From contig NZ_JAELVR010000004.1 of the NCBI RefSeq assembly GCF_016428585.1, positions 186,001 to 250,000 of the forward strand: DNA of 64,000 nucleotides, written 5' to 3'. Below, one piece after another: positions 24,940 through 34,072 of this stretch. The DNA comes from Sedimentitalea arenosa. Lineage in GTDB: Bacteria > Pseudomonadota > Alphaproteobacteria > Rhodobacterales > Rhodobacteraceae. Position numbers and translations under genes: made by a program. Position 1 is the stretch's first letter. Each line of letters opens with the position of its first letter. The notes beneath the pieces are model-generated. The model saw only the letters and a program-made list of their open reading frames with translations, had not been told where the DNA came from and did not search any database.

Positions 24940-25655
24940 CAGTCCTTGGCCTCCTGCAACTCCAGCGAGGTGCGGTCCTTCTTCGGTCGGTCATCATCCG
25001 GGAGGTCGCCGGTCACGAGATAGATGGTCTGCTCGGCGATCCCCGTCGCGTGATCGCCCACCCGTTCGATGTTCTTGGCGATGAAGTGCAGATGCATGCC
25101 GACGGCGATGTTGCGATGGTCTTCCATCATGTGCGTCAGAAGCGACCGGAACAGGGTGTTGTAGATCTGGTCCGCCTCGAGGTCCCGGTCGATGATCTCT
25201 GCCGCCGCCGACGTGTCCCGCTGGATGTAGGCGTCCAGCGCGTCCTTGACCATTGCCTCGACGAAAGTGGACATGCGGCCGAGCGCCGTCAGCGTGCCGC
25301 TGATTTCGCCGCTTTCCGCCATGGCGATCGTCCGCTTCGCGATGTTCTTCGCGTAATCGCCGCACCGTTCGAGATGCGACGCGATCTCCATGACGGAAAG
25401 CACGGTCCGCAGATCGCCCGCGGTGGGGGATCGAAGCGCCAGAAGCCTGGCGGCGTCGGTCTTGACCGTCATGTCGAGCTCGTCGACCACTTTGTCGCCT
25501 TCGCGGACCTGCCCGGCCAGTTCGACGTCGCGAGTCTTGAGGGCCGTGGCCGCATCCATCAGTGCCTTTTCGACGAGACCGCCCATCTTCATGACCGTTG
25601 CCTGGATGCTTTCGAGGTCCCGGTCGAACGAGGACACGATGTGTTTTGCGTTCAT
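24939..25655 (-). CDS. phoU: Phosphate signalling protein PhoU
   Basis: A 238-aa all-helical protein with two PhoU repeats (about 10-110 and 120-220). Metal-cluster motifs are visible in HLERCGDYAKNIAKR and IERVGDHATGIAEQ (E/D-xxx-D patterns). PhoU links the Pst transporter to PhoR and damps PhoB signalling when phosphate is plentiful. ATG at 25655, after a 10-bp gap from pstB. The C-terminal tail after residue 215 is charged and variable. Confidence 0.95.
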   Translation of the reverse strand: MNAKHIVSSFDRDLESIQATVMKMGGLVEKALMDAATALKTRDVELAGQVREGDKVVDELDMTVKTDAARLLALRSPTAGDLRTVLSVMEIASHLERCGDYAKNIAKRTIAMAESGEISGTLTALGRMSTFVEAMVKDALDAYIQRDTSAAAEIIDRDLEADQIYNTLFRSLLTHMMEDHRNIAVGMHLHFIAKNIERVGDHATGIAEQTIYLVTGDLPDDDRPKKDRTSLELQEAKD

Positions 25656-25665
25656 GATCTTTTCC

Positions 25666-26463
25666 TTACCCGATTCTACCGGTGATGTAGCTTTCGGTGC
25701 GTTTGTCCCTTGGGTTGGTGAAAATCTCGCCGGTATCGCTGAACTCGACCAGGTGCCCCAGGTGAAAGAACGCGGTTTTCTGGCTGACACGCGCCGCCTG
25801 CTGCATCGAGTGGGTCACGATCACCACCGAGTAATCCTGCCGCAACTCGTCGATCAACTCTTCGACCTGCGCCGTGGCGATGGGGTCCAGCGCCGAGCAG
25901 GGTTCGTCCATCAGCAGGACCTGGGGTTCGGTCGCAATGGCCCGCGCGATGCAAAGACGCTGCTGCTGCCCGCCCGAAAGCCCGGTTCCGGGCTGATCCA
26001 GACGATCCTTCACCTCGTCCCATATCGCGCCCCGGCGCAGGGATCTTTCGACGATGTCGTCCAGCTCGGCCTTGGATTTCGCGAGGCCGTGGATGCGCGG
26101 ACCGTAGGCGATGTTGTCGTAGATCGACTTGGGGAACGGGTTCGGTTTCTGGAACACCATCCCGACTTGCGCGCGCAGTTGGACCGGGTCGACCGACTTG
26201 TGGTTGATGTCTTCGCCGTCGATCCTGATCTCGCCCGTCACCCGGCAGATGTCGATCGTGTCGTTCATGCGGTTGAGGCAGCGCAGGAAGGTCGACTTGC
26301 CACATCCGGACGGTCCGATGAACGCGGTCACCGTCTTGTCGGCGATGTCGACGCTCACGTCCTTGATGGCATGCGTGTCGCCATAGTGGACGTCGACGCC
26401 CCGTGCCGTGATTTTCGTATCGGTCATCATTGCGTCCCATTCGATTTTTCTCATGTCGTTCAT
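25666..26463 (-). CDS. pstB: Phosphate ABC transporter ATP-binding protein
   Basis: A 265-aa ATPase of the high-affinity phosphate importer. Walker [10 protein letters not shown] is at 50-58, the Q-loop in [10 protein letters not shown], signature LSGGQQQRL, Walker B VLLMDEP, and the switch His in VTHSMQQA. The ATG at 26463 is chosen because GGAGG lies 9 nt upstream; a longer start at 26496 would overlap pstA, and an internal ATG ([10 protein letters not shown]) is also possible. Fourth gene of pstSCAB-phoUB. Confidence 0.95.
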   Translation of the reverse strand: MNDMRKIEWDAMMTDTKITARGVDVHYGDTHAIKDVSVDIADKTVTAFIGPSGCGKSTFLRCLNRMNDTIDICRVTGEIRIDGEDINHKSVDPVQLRAQVGMVFQKPNPFPKSIYDNIAYGPRIHGLAKSKAELDDIVERSLRRGAIWDEVKDRLDQPGTGLSGGQQQRLCIARAIATEPQVLLMDEPCSALDPIATAQVEELIDELRQDYSVVIVTHSMQQAARVSQKTAFFHLGHLVEFSDTGEIFTNPRDKRTESYITGRIG

Positions 26464-26489
26464 ATCAAATGTCCTCCGGTTTGGGACGC

Positions 26490-27794
26490 TTACCATTTGC
26501 GCTCGAATTTCTGCCGAAGATAGATCGCGACAGCATTCATCATCACGAGGAACCCGAGCAGGACCAGGATCGCTGCCGAGGTGCGCGAGACGAACCCGCG
26601 CTCGGGGCTGTCGGCCCAGATGAAGATCTGGGTCGGCAAGGCCGTCGAACTGTCGAACGGGCTGCTGGCCGCGGATGTGATGAAGGCGTTCATCCCGATG
26701 AGCAGCAGCGGAGCGGTTTCGCCCAGGGCTTGCGCCAGTCCGATGATCGTCCCTGTCAGGATGCCCGGCATGGCCAGCGGAAGCACGTGGTGAAACACGA
26801 CCTGCTGTCTGGACGCCCCGAGACCGAGCGCCGCTTCGCGGATCGACGGTGGAACGGCTTTCAGTGCTGCGCGCGTGGCGATGATGATCGTCGGCATCGT
26901 CATGAGCGCGAGCGTCAGGCCACCGACGAAGGGGGCAGAGCGCGGCAGCCCGAACCAGCCGATGAAGACGGACAGTGCCAGCAGGCCGAATACAACCGAG
27001 GGCACGGCGGCGAGATTGTTGATGTTCACCTCGATGAAGTCGCTGAGCCTGGACTTGGGTGCGAATTCCTCAAGATAGATCGCGGCCCCGATGCCCAGCG
27101 GAAACGAGATCAGGAAGCAGGTCAGCAGCGCCCAGAAGGACCCGACAAGGGCACCCTTCAGACCCGCCAGTTCCGGAAATCGCGAGTCGGCATTCGTGAA
27201 CAGCCCCCAGTTGAACGGCTTGGAAATCGCGCCGTTGGCGGCCAGCGTATCGAACCAAGCGACCTCGTTGTCCTTGACGCGGCGGTTCACCTCCGGGGTT
27301 TCGCGCTCGATCAGGCCCTTGTTCAACTGATCGAACGGGTCGGACACCGGCACCGTCATGGTGATTGTCTGCCCGATCAGGGACGGATCCGCCACGACAC
27401 GGTCCCGCAGCTCGAACTGGGCGCCGTTGGACAGGATGCCTTCGACCGCGCGGGCCGTGCCTCGATCGCTCATGTCGGTGCCGGGCAGCATGCGGCCGAG
27501 CGAGGCGGCGAGGGCATCGTCGAAACCGCCGCGCGGCAGGCGTTCGGCGGGGATCTCCTCGGGATCGACATAGACGTCGAGGGTCACGTGCGTTTGCGTG
27601 AAGGCCTGCCACCCCGTCGACACCAGTGATGCCACCAGGATGAACAGCATCAGGAACGCGATCAGGATCGCGCCCAGGCCGACCCCTTGCAGATAAGCCT
27701 GCTTGCGTCGGCGGCGCTTGAGAGAGGCGGCGACCAGTTCGGACGACGTTGTCCGGCGCGGCGCGGCGCCATGGGCGTTGGAGATATCGGTCAT
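26490..27794 (-). CDS. pstA: Phosphate ABC transporter permease PstA
   Basis: A 434-aa inner-membrane permease, longer than the E. coli protein (296 aa). The extra length is an N-terminal cytoplasmic stretch, one membrane segment (about 35-60) and a soluble periplasmic region (about 65-210) found in alphaproteobacterial PstA. The permease core follows with the EAA-type loop [26 protein letters not shown] read in parts. It pairs with PstC. It begins 10 bp after the pstC stop. Confidence 0.94.
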   Translation of the reverse strand: MTDISNAHGAAPRRTTSSELVAASLKRRRRKQAYLQGVGLGAILIAFLMLFILVASLVSTGWQAFTQTHVTLDVYVDPEEIPAERLPRGGFDDALAASLGRMLPGTDMSDRGTARAVEGILSNGAQFELRDRVVADPSLIGQTITMTVPVSDPFDQLNKGLIERETPEVNRRVKDNEVAWFDTLAANGAISKPFNWGLFTNADSRFPELAGLKGALVGSFWALLTCFLISFPLGIGAAIYLEEFAPKSRLSDFIEVNINNLAAVPSVVFGLLALSVFIGWFGLPRSAPFVGGLTLALMTMPTIIIATRAALKAVPPSIREAALGLGASRQQVVFHHVLPLAMPGILTGTIIGLAQALGETAPLLLIGMNAFITSAASSPFDSSTALPTQIFIWADSPERGFVSRTSAAILVLLGFLVMMNAVAIYLRQKFERKW

Positions 27795-27804
27795 GGCAGT
27801 GGCC

Positions 27805-29181
27805 TCAATCGTAGGCTTCGCGATACTTGCGCACGATGCGCAGCGCGAAAATGTTGATGACGAGCGTGACGAGGAACAGCATCATGCCGAGGGCGAAGGC
27901 TGCCAGCGTCTTGGGGTTGTCGAACGACGTGTCGCCGATCAGCATGGTCACGATCTGCACGGTGACGGTCGTGACGCTGTCCAGCGGATTGATCGTCATC
28001 TTCGCGATCAGGCCCGCGGCCATCACCACGATCATGGTCTCTCCGATCGCCCGGCTGACCGCCAGCAGCACGCCCCCGACAATGCCCGGAAGTGCCGCCG
28101 GGAAGAGCACCGTCGTCATCATTTCTCCGCGGGTGGATCCCAGGCCAAGCGCACCGTCCCGCATTGCCTGCGGCACGGCGGAGAGGGCGTCATCGGCGAA
28201 GGAGGAGATGAACGGGATGAGCATGATGCCCATGACGCCACCGGCGGCCAGGGCGGTGTTCGGGGATACGTCAAGACCGATGGATTGTCCGAAGCTCCGG
28301 ATGGCCGGGGCCACGACGAGAATGGCGAAGAAGCCATAGACGACCGTCGGCACGCCAGCGAGGATCTCGAGCACCGGTTTCACGACCGAGCGCAGCCGTT
28401 TCGGCGCGAATTCGTTGAGGTAGATCGCCGAGAAAAGACCCACCGGCACCGCGACGACCAGCGCCACGACGGTAATGACGATCGTGCCGAGGATCACCGG
28501 AAGCCAGCCAAACGCGCCCTCGGCCGCGATCTGGTCGTCGCGCAGCGGGATCTGGGGTTCCCAGTTCAGGCCGAACAGGAACTCGGTCACGGGAACGAGT
28601 TCGAAGAAGCGATAGGTTTCATAGGAGAGCGAGAGGATGATCCCGATCGTGGTGAAAATCGCGACGGTCGAACAGAAGATCATCAACCCCGTGACGATCC
28701 CCTCCACCCCTTGGCGAGCGCGGAAATCGGCGGCGACCCTGGATCGCGCAACGGCCAGCAGGGCAAGTGAAAGAACGCAAACCGCGGCGACAAGGAACCA
28801 GTCCGCCCGCGTGTGGAGCAGAACGTATCGTTCCGAGGCGGCGATCTTCCAATCCTCGGGTGTTCCGAAGATTTGGCCGCGGGACACGGACTTGATCTCG
28901 GCCAGGATCAACTGGACTCCTCCCGAGTCGAGCCCGTCCAGCGCTCCGTCGGGCAATCCGCTCATCGTGATACGATCGATGACCGGGCCCTGGAGTGCCA
29001 GCCAAAGCAGCGTGAATGTCAGCACCGGCACGAGGATCAGCAACGCCGCGAACACCCCGTGATAGGAGGTCATCGAATGGAGCCTGCTGCCCCCGTCACG
29101 AATGGCGCGCGCCGCGCCGCGGTTGATCGCGTATCCGGCGGCGACCGCGAGGATGAGCAGGAGAAAGGGAAGAGCTGTCAT
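27805..29181 (-). CDS. pstC: Phosphate ABC transporter permease PstC
   Basis: A 458-aa inner-membrane permease, again longer than the enteric version (319 aa) because of an N-terminal extension with three or so membrane segments and a periplasmic loop (about 70-125). The core has YLNEFAPKRLRSVVKPVLEILAGVPTVVYG (in parts), DGALGLGSTRGEMMTTVLFPAALPG as the EAA loop, and AIGETM. The initiation region lies beside a 14-bp palindrome (29189-29202), and a strong hairpin separates it from pstS. Confidence 0.94.
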   Translation of the reverse strand: MTALPFLLLILAVAAGYAINRGAARAIRDGGSRLHSMTSYHGVFAALLILVPVLTFTLLWLALQGPVIDRITMSGLPDGALDGLDSGGVQLILAEIKSVSRGQIFGTPEDWKIAASERYVLLHTRADWFLVAAVCVLSLALLAVARSRVAADFRARQGVEGIVTGLMIFCSTVAIFTTIGIILSLSYETYRFFELVPVTEFLFGLNWEPQIPLRDDQIAAEGAFGWLPVILGTIVITVVALVVAVPVGLFSAIYLNEFAPKRLRSVVKPVLEILAGVPTVVYGFFAILVVAPAIRSFGQSIGLDVSPNTALAAGGVMGIMLIPFISSFADDALSAVPQAMRDGALGLGSTRGEMMTTVLFPAALPGIVGGVLLAVSRAIGETMIVVMAAGLIAKMTINPLDSVTTVTVQIVTMLIGDTSFDNPKTLAAFALGMMLFLVTLVINIFALRIVRKYREAYD

Positions 29182-29188
29182 CGGACTG

Positions 29189-29202
29189 TTCTTTCGAAAG
29201 AA
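29189..29202. promoter_or_regulatory. Palindrome at the pstC translation start
   Basis: TTCTTTCGAAAGAA is a perfect 14-bp palindrome that ends 7 bases before the pstC ATG. It contains the only purine-rich stretch (GAAAGAA) that could serve as ribosome-binding site, so folding could limit pstC translation. Confidence 0.45.
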
Positions 29203-29204
29203 AT

Positions 29205-29232
29205 GCCCGGGGCGCGCTCAGGCGTCCCGGGC
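29205..29232 (-). promoter_or_regulatory. Intercistronic hairpin between pstS and pstC
   Basis: GCCCGGG (29205-29211) pairs with CCCGGGC (29226-29232), and the stem extends inwards by four more pairs (one G-U) to a 6-nt loop: about 11 bp, very GC-rich. Its location just after the pstS stop fits partial termination or 3' protection that yields more PstS than membrane components. Confidence 0.6.
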
Positions 29233-29252
29233 CGTCGATCCATCTTTGGCGC

Positions 29253-30290
29253 TTACTTCGGAGCGTCCATCGACTTGCCGTTCAGCACCGCATCCTGAAG
29301 GGCGGCGCGACGGTCGTCAGACAGCGCGACGAGGCCGCGCTCGGACAGGTAGCCGCCGGCCTCCAGCGCGTCTTCGGACATGTACTCCTCGATGAACTCG
29401 TTGAGGTTCGGTATGACGCCGCGATGCGCGGTCTTGACGTAGAAATACAGCGGGCGGGAAACCGGGTAGGACTTGTCGGCGATCGTCTCGATCGACGGAT
29501 CGACACCGTCGATCATCACGCCTTTGAGGTTGTCCAGGTTCTCGTAGAGGAACGAATAGCCGAAAATGCCCATGGCGTTGGAGTCGGCATCAAGACGCTG
29601 AACGATCAGGTTGTCGTTCTCGCCCGCTTCGACGAAGGGCCCGTCGGTGCGCATGCGCGAGCAGTTTTCCTTGACCCAGTCGCCGTCGAAACCACCGTTC
29701 TTGACGAAGTCCAGTTCCTCGCAACCGGCGTGCATTGCCAGTTCGACGAAGGCGTCGCGGGTGCCCGAAGTCGGCGGGGGGCCGTAGGCGAGGATCTCCA
29801 CGGCCGGCAGGTCGGGATTGATCTGGTCCCATGTCGTGTAAGGGTTGTCGGCCCATTCACCATCGACCGGCACCTGGGCGCCCAGAGCCAGGTAGATTTC
29901 GCCGAGCGTGAGGTCCCAGGCGAAATCGTTGGTCCGCGAAATGGCCAGCGACAGGCCGTCAAAGCCGATCAGGGCTTCGGAAATCTCGGTGACGCCGTTC
30001 TTCTGGCACAGCTCGTACTCGGACGCCTTCATCGCGCGCGATGCCCCGGTAACGTCCGGATGCTGTTCGCCGATGCCGCCGCAGAAGATCTTCATGCCGC
30101 CGCCGGTGCCGGTGGATTCCACGATCGGCGAGGGCGCGCCGGTGTTGTTGGCGAACTGCTCGGCCACCGCCTGGGTATAGGGGAACACGGTCGAGGACCC
30201 GACGATGCGGATCTCGTCACGTGCTGCGGCGGCGGTGGCGGACACGGCAAGAAGTGCCAGAGCCGACACGGAAAGCTTGTTGAAGGACAT
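29253..30290 (-). CDS. pstS: Periplasmic phosphate-binding protein PstS
   Basis: A 345-aa substrate-binding protein. A Sec signal peptide is clear (MSFNKLSVSALALLAVSATAAAA, cleavage near residue 23). The phosphate-site motifs GSSTVFPYTQAVA, ESTGTGGGMKIF, GASRAM and SGTRDAFVE are present. It delivers phosphate to PstCAB. First gene of the operon; GGAG precedes the ATG and a Pho box lies 87 bp upstream. The sequence resembles the PstS/SphX-type proteins common in marine alphaproteobacteria. Confidence 0.95.
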   Translation of the reverse strand: MSFNKLSVSALALLAVSATAAAARDEIRIVGSSTVFPYTQAVAEQFANNTGAPSPIVESTGTGGGMKIFCGGIGEQHPDVTGASRAMKASEYELCQKNGVTEISEALIGFDGLSLAISRTNDFAWDLTLGEIYLALGAQVPVDGEWADNPYTTWDQINPDLPAVEILAYGPPPTSGTRDAFVELAMHAGCEELDFVKNGGFDGDWVKENCSRMRTDGPFVEAGENDNLIVQRLDADSNAMGIFGYSFLYENLDNLKGVMIDGVDPSIETIADKSYPVSRPLYFYVKTAHRGVIPNLNEFIEEYMSEDALEAGGYLSERGLVALSDDRRAALQDAVLNGKSMDAPK

Positions 30291-30885
30291 TGTATCTCCT
30301 GATTTCGTTTAGGGCCGGAGCAGTCAGCCTCTGCGGCGTCGCTAACGAGATTCTGTGATGCTTATGCAAAAGTGATATGACAGTTTTGTAACAGGGACCG
30401 AGCAGCGCGGAGCAACCCGACACGCCGACGTGTTTGGCGGAATTGGGAAGGTCGACAAGCAGGTCGTACCTCAGCGCTTGTCCTGCGTATTGCCGTCAGT
30501 TCAAGACAGTTTGCGGCGACACGCAGCCACTCGGGCTGTTCTTGCTGACCGCTCGGCACTTGGTCGCATTCCTTCCGGAACAGCAATTCCGTCGTGGAAG
30601 CCGGCGGACCGGGTCAAGGCCAAGGTCACTGGGTTTCAGCACCGACTCGCCGCTGTCGCTTGAGGATAGGTCCAGGCGAGCTGCTTTTGCCACGAGCTGC
30701 ATACGGCCAGGGCCCGCAAGTCACAGGCGCACTCACCAAGGATAACGGCAATTTTTTGGTTTCTGGCGGTGCAAAATCGCCCGAAGAAAACGGGATATTG
30801 CCGTCAATATCCAAATGGAACGATCGCAGACATTGCACTTGCAACCTTAAGTGGGCGCAAAAGCCGTCAAAATTCGGAAAACACT
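30291..30885. other. 595-bp region without a supported gene
   Basis: Besides the Pho box and pstS leader at the left end, I see no convincing gene. The short open frames on both strands (up to about 100 codons) lack family resemblance, ribosome-binding sites and codon bias. Base composition is less GC-rich than in the neighbouring genes. The phoR gene often found upstream of pstS in relatives is absent here. It could hold a small RNA or a decayed gene. Confidence 0.5.
30377..30394 (-). promoter_or_regulatory. Pho box upstream of pstS
   Basis: On the minus strand CTGTTACAAAACTGTCAT: two CTGTnA repeats separated by four A-rich bases, a near-perfect match to the PhoB consensus. A possible -10 (CATAAG) lies 10 bp downstream, the usual spacing for a PhoB-activated sigma-70 promoter. 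This ties the pst operon to phosphate limitation. Confidence 0.88.
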
Positions 30886-30959
30886 TGGAGGCGAGTACCG
30901 GAATCGAACCGGTGTACACGGATTTGCAATCCGCTGCGTCACCACTCCGCCAACTCGCC
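30886..30959 (-). tRNA. tRNA-Cys (GCA)
   Basis: A 74-nt cloverleaf with acceptor stem GGCGAGT/ACTCGCC, anticodon loop TTGCAAA (anticodon GCA), T-loop GGTTCGATTCC, discriminator U (the cysteine identity base) and an encoded CCA end at 30888-30886. It stands between pstS and pcm. Confidence 0.97.
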
Positions 30960-31101
30960 GCGCTTTGGTGCGATCCGGCTGATAGCCGATCCGCCGCTGC
31001 GCCGCAAGTGTCACAATGGGCGAATTCGCGTCGCTCCCCGTTGCCGGGGCAGATACAATGTGTCAAAACCTCGATATCAGTCTGAACGGAAGATTTTGGC
31101 C

Positions 31102-31755
31102 ATGACAGATTACGCCGCCCGCCGCCGCATGATGGTCGACACGCAGGTCCGCCCCTCGGACGTGACCAAGTTCCCGATCATCGATGCGATGCTGTCCGTC
31201 CCGCGCGAGGTTTTCCTGCCCGACGCGCTGCGCGAAGCGGCCTATGCGGGCGAGAATATCGACTTGGGTGACGGGCGTGTCGTGCTGGAACCGCGGACGC
31301 TGGCGAAGATGCTCGATGCGCTCGATATTTCCGGCGACGAGATGGTGCTGGATATCGGCTGCGCGCATGGCTACTCCTCCGCGGTCGTGGCGCGTATGGC
31401 GCAGGTTGTGGTGGCGCTGGAAGAGGACGAGACGATGGCCGCCGAGGCAGAGACCGCGCTCGCCGATGCCGGCGTAGACAATGTGATCGTCCATACCGGC
31501 GCGCTTGCGCAGGGCGCTGCGGAGCACGGACCCTATGACGTGATCCTGATCGAAGGAGGGATCGGCACATTGCCCGACGCGATTGCGGACCAGTTGAAAG
31601 AGGGCGGCCGCATCGCCTGCCTGTTCATGGAGGACGCATTGGGTGTCGTTCGGATCGGCTACAAGTCCGGCGGCGCGATCTCGTGGCGGTTCGAGTTCAA
31701 CGCGGGTGCCCCGGTTCTGCCGGGGTTTCGGAAGCAAGAGGCCTTCGCCTTGTGA
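31102..31755 (+). CDS. pcm: Protein-L-isoaspartate O-methyltransferase family protein
   Basis: A 217-aa SAM-dependent methyltransferase of the PCMT family, which repairs isoaspartyl residues in ageing proteins. SAM motif I is VLDIGCAHG (83-91). The upstream VRPSDVTKFPIIDAMLSVPREVFLP is the family's N-terminal signature. Ala-His replace the usual Thr-Gly-Ser of motif I, as is common in the alphaproteobacterial branch beside tolC, so true isoaspartate activity is not certain. It is the first gene of pcm-tolC-(popZ-like), spaced by about 80 bp. Confidence 0.85.
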   Translation: MTDYAARRRMMVDTQVRPSDVTKFPIIDAMLSVPREVFLPDALREAAYAGENIDLGDGRVVLEPRTLAKMLDALDISGDEMVLDIGCAHGYSSAVVARMAQVVVALEEDETMAAEAETALADAGVDNVIVHTGALAQGAAEHGPYDVILIEGGIGTLPDAIADQLKEGGRIACLFMEDALGVVRIGYKSGGAISWRFEFNAGAPVLPGFRKQEAFAL

Positions 31756-31835
31756 CAGCAGTCTGACACGGGGCAGGGCCGACACAGAGAGATCGCCGGA
31801 AAGAAAACAATTAAATCCGGCGGCAGGAGGCTGAA

Positions 31836-33254
31836 ATGAGCAGACCAGGGATAGCCGGATGGCTGAAGGCCACCGCGATGGCAGCGATCGCGGTGCCGCT
31901 TCTGACAGTGGGAAGCACGGCCCGGGCCGAGAACCTCGCGGACGCGCTGATCGGGGCCTACAACACCAGCGGTCTTCTTGAACAGAACCGTGCCGTGCTC
32001 AGGGCGGCGGACGAGGATGTTGCCACTGCGGTGGCCAGCCTGCGCCCGGTGGTGCAATTCGTCGCCCGCGCGATCGCCAGCAACAGCAGCTTCAACACGA
32101 GCAACAGCTTCGGCGAACTGGCGACCTCGCGGATCACGACCGATCTGGAGGCGACGATGACGCTGTTTGACAACGGGGTGCGCCGGATCACGGTGCAGGC
32201 TGCCAAGGAACTCGTGCTCGCCACCCGGCAATCGCTCCTGTCTTTCGAACAGCGTGTGCTGTTTCGAGCGGTCACCGCCTATATCGACGTGATCCTTCAG
32301 ACCGAGAACGTTTCGCTCCGCGAGAACAACGTGCGGGTGCTGGGCGAGGAATTGCGCGCGGCGCAGGACCGGTTCGAAGTCGGGGAAGTCACGCGAACCG
32401 ACGTCGCCTTGGCGGAATCCCGGCTCGCGGCCGCGCGCAGCAACCTGGCCGCTGCGCGCGGCCTGCTGGTGAACGCCCGGTCCGAGTATGTGAATGCGGT
32501 GGGGCGCGAACCCGGACAGTTGGTCACGCCGACGAACCTGCCCGAGCGCCCGACGTCGATCGACGCGGCGCAAGCCGTGGCGGTCCGGTATCACCCGGAT
32601 ATCCTGTCGGCACAACGCACCGTGGCCGCGCGTGAATTGCAGATCGTCAGCGAAACGAAGAAGCTGGGTCCGAATCTCACTGGCACCGCGCGGGTCGGCT
32701 TGTCCGAGGATTGGAACCGGGCTCTTGACGGCAACGACGCCGAGGTGTCGTTGAATTTCAACCAGCCGATCTACAGCGGTGGCGCGCTGCAATCCAACAT
32801 CCGCAGGGCGATGGCCAATCGGGACGCAGCCCGCGGCAACCTTCTGAATGTCCAGCGTGACACGGTGCAGAACGTCGCCAACGCCTTCGTGCGTTTGGAA
32901 GTAGCACGTGCCAGTCTCGAGGCCAGTGCCGAACGGGTGCGCGCGGCGCAGGTCGCCTTTGACGGCATCCGCGAGGAAGCTACGCTGGGTGCGCGCACGA
33001 CCCTCGACGTTCTCGCGGCCGAGCAGGAGCTTCTGGACGCGCTGACGGCACAGATTTCAGCCCGTGCCGAGGAGATCATCGCCTCGTATCAGCTGGTTGC
33101 GTCGCAGGGCCTGTTGACAGCCGAACGGCTGGGCCTCGCGGTTCCGATCTATGATCCGACCATCTACTACAACCTGGCCAAGGACGCGCCCGCGCGGGTC
33201 TCCAAACAATCCCGCGATCTCGACCGGGTGCTCGAGGCGATCGGGAAACGGTGA
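31836..33254 (+). CDS. tolC: TolC family outer membrane channel
   Basis: A 472-aa outer-membrane efflux/secretion channel. The Sec signal peptide ends near TARAEN (about residue 32). Two repeats of long coiled-coil helices are interrupted by beta-strand segments; typical pieces are RFEVGEVTRTDVALAESRLAAARSNL and LGARTTLDVLAAEQELLDA (each read in parts), plus the YSGG motif in NQPIYSGGAL. It serves type I secretion and RND efflux systems; none is adjacent, consistent with a shared housekeeping channel. Confidence 0.93.
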   Translation: MSRPGIAGWLKATAMAAIAVPLLTVGSTARAENLADALIGAYNTSGLLEQNRAVLRAADEDVATAVASLRPVVQFVARAIASNSSFNTSNSFGELATSRITTDLEATMTLFDNGVRRITVQAAKELVLATRQSLLSFEQRVLFRAVTAYIDVILQTENVSLRENNVRVLGEELRAAQDRFEVGEVTRTDVALAESRLAAARSNLAAARGLLVNARSEYVNAVGREPGQLVTPTNLPERPTSIDAAQAVAVRYHPDILSAQRTVAARELQIVSETKKLGPNLTGTARVGLSEDWNRALDGNDAEVSLNFNQPIYSGGALQSNIRRAMANRDAARGNLLNVQRDTVQNVANAFVRLEVARASLEASAERVRAAQVAFDGIREEATLGARTTLDVLAAEQELLDALTAQISARAEEIIASYQLVASQGLLTAERLGLAVPIYDPTIYYNLAKDAPARVSKQSRDLDRVLEAIGKR

Positions 33255-33327
33255 CAATTGGCGCTATCGGTTGCCGTTCAGGCCGTCGGAAGGGTAGTCT
33301 TGCAAGCAAGGAGAGAGCGGTAGCGCG

Positions 33328-33942
33328 ATGAGTGATCCTGCAAAATCCATTCACGTCGAAGATGTCCTGTCCTCGATCCGGCGGATCGTGACGGATGAGA
33401 CAGCATCGGCCGTCGATGCGAGTGTATCCGCGTCGTCGGCGCCAGAGCGTTTCATCCTGACGCCCGCCTTGCGTGTTCCACGCGAACTTGCCGTCGCACC
33501 CAAGGCGCAGATGGCAGTACCGCTCGCGCTGGGTCAGTACCGGAGGGAGGATGTGCCGAAAGCACCGGATACGGATGATGCCAAGATCAACCATGGCAAC
33601 AGCGATCCGTTTCTGCTGCAAGCCGAGCACATGATCGCGGCAGGGCCGGCGGAGACATGTGAGGGCATGGCCGACGACGAGACCGGTGCAGAGCCTCGAT
33701 CGCGTGAGCCGCATGCGCAGGATGCCAATTCGGGAACGCAAGAGACTGCGACCGCCGACGCCGATCGCACGGCCAGGCTTGAACAACTCGCCCAGGTCGA
33801 TCCTGACATGCTGCGCTCGATGGTGGCCGAGATCGTGCGCGAGGAGCTGCAGGGGCCGCTTGGCGAACGGATCACGCGGAACGTACGCAAGCTGGTGCGC
33901 CGCGAGATCAATCGCGCGATGACCGCACACGAATTCGACTGA
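33328..33942 (+). CDS. Probable PopZ-like / DUF2497-type polar organizing protein (divergent)
   Basis: A 204-aa protein with no strong match that I recognise by sequence alone. A short N-terminal helix (VEDVLSSIRRIV, 10-21) resembles the PopZ N-terminal motif EEILASIRRII. A long, acidic, Pro/Ala-rich middle (about 22-145) looks disordered, and a charged helical C-terminus (about 150-204, MLRSMVAEIVREEL then ITRNVRKLVRREI) resembles the PopZ oligomerisation region. In many alphaproteobacteria the PopZ gene lies between tolC and valS; here it follows tolC directly and valS is 9 kb away. PopZ forms polar condensates that anchor the chromosome origin. This assignment is an inference from architecture and synteny. 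Confidence 0.55.
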   Translation: MSDPAKSIHVEDVLSSIRRIVTDETASAVDASVSASSAPERFILTPALRVPRELAVAPKAQMAVPLALGQYRREDVPKAPDTDDAKINHGNSDPFLLQAEHMIAAGPAETCEGMADDETGAEPRSREPHAQDANSGTQETATADADRTARLEQLAQVDPDMLRSMVAEIVREELQGPLGERITRNVRKLVRREINRAMTAHEFD

Positions 33943-34016
33943 CCTGGTCGGTTTGCCGGGCGCAACCTGTCGAAACTGAACGGCGACCGTCCCCAAGGCA
34001 TCCCGAAAGACAAAAT

Positions 34017-34051
34017 GAAAACACGCTGCCAAGGATTGGCAGCGTGTTTTC
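34017..34051. terminator. Bidirectional Rho-independent terminator
   Basis: GAAAACACGCTGCCAA and TTGGCAGCGTGTTTTC are perfect 16-nt inverted repeats around a GGA loop, with A-tract and T-tract flanks. It sits between the convergent popZ-like gene (ends 33942) and the small conserved gene (ends 34073) and should serve both. Confidence 0.88.
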
Positions 34052-34072
34052 AAAACGCACGTATTTGTTGGA

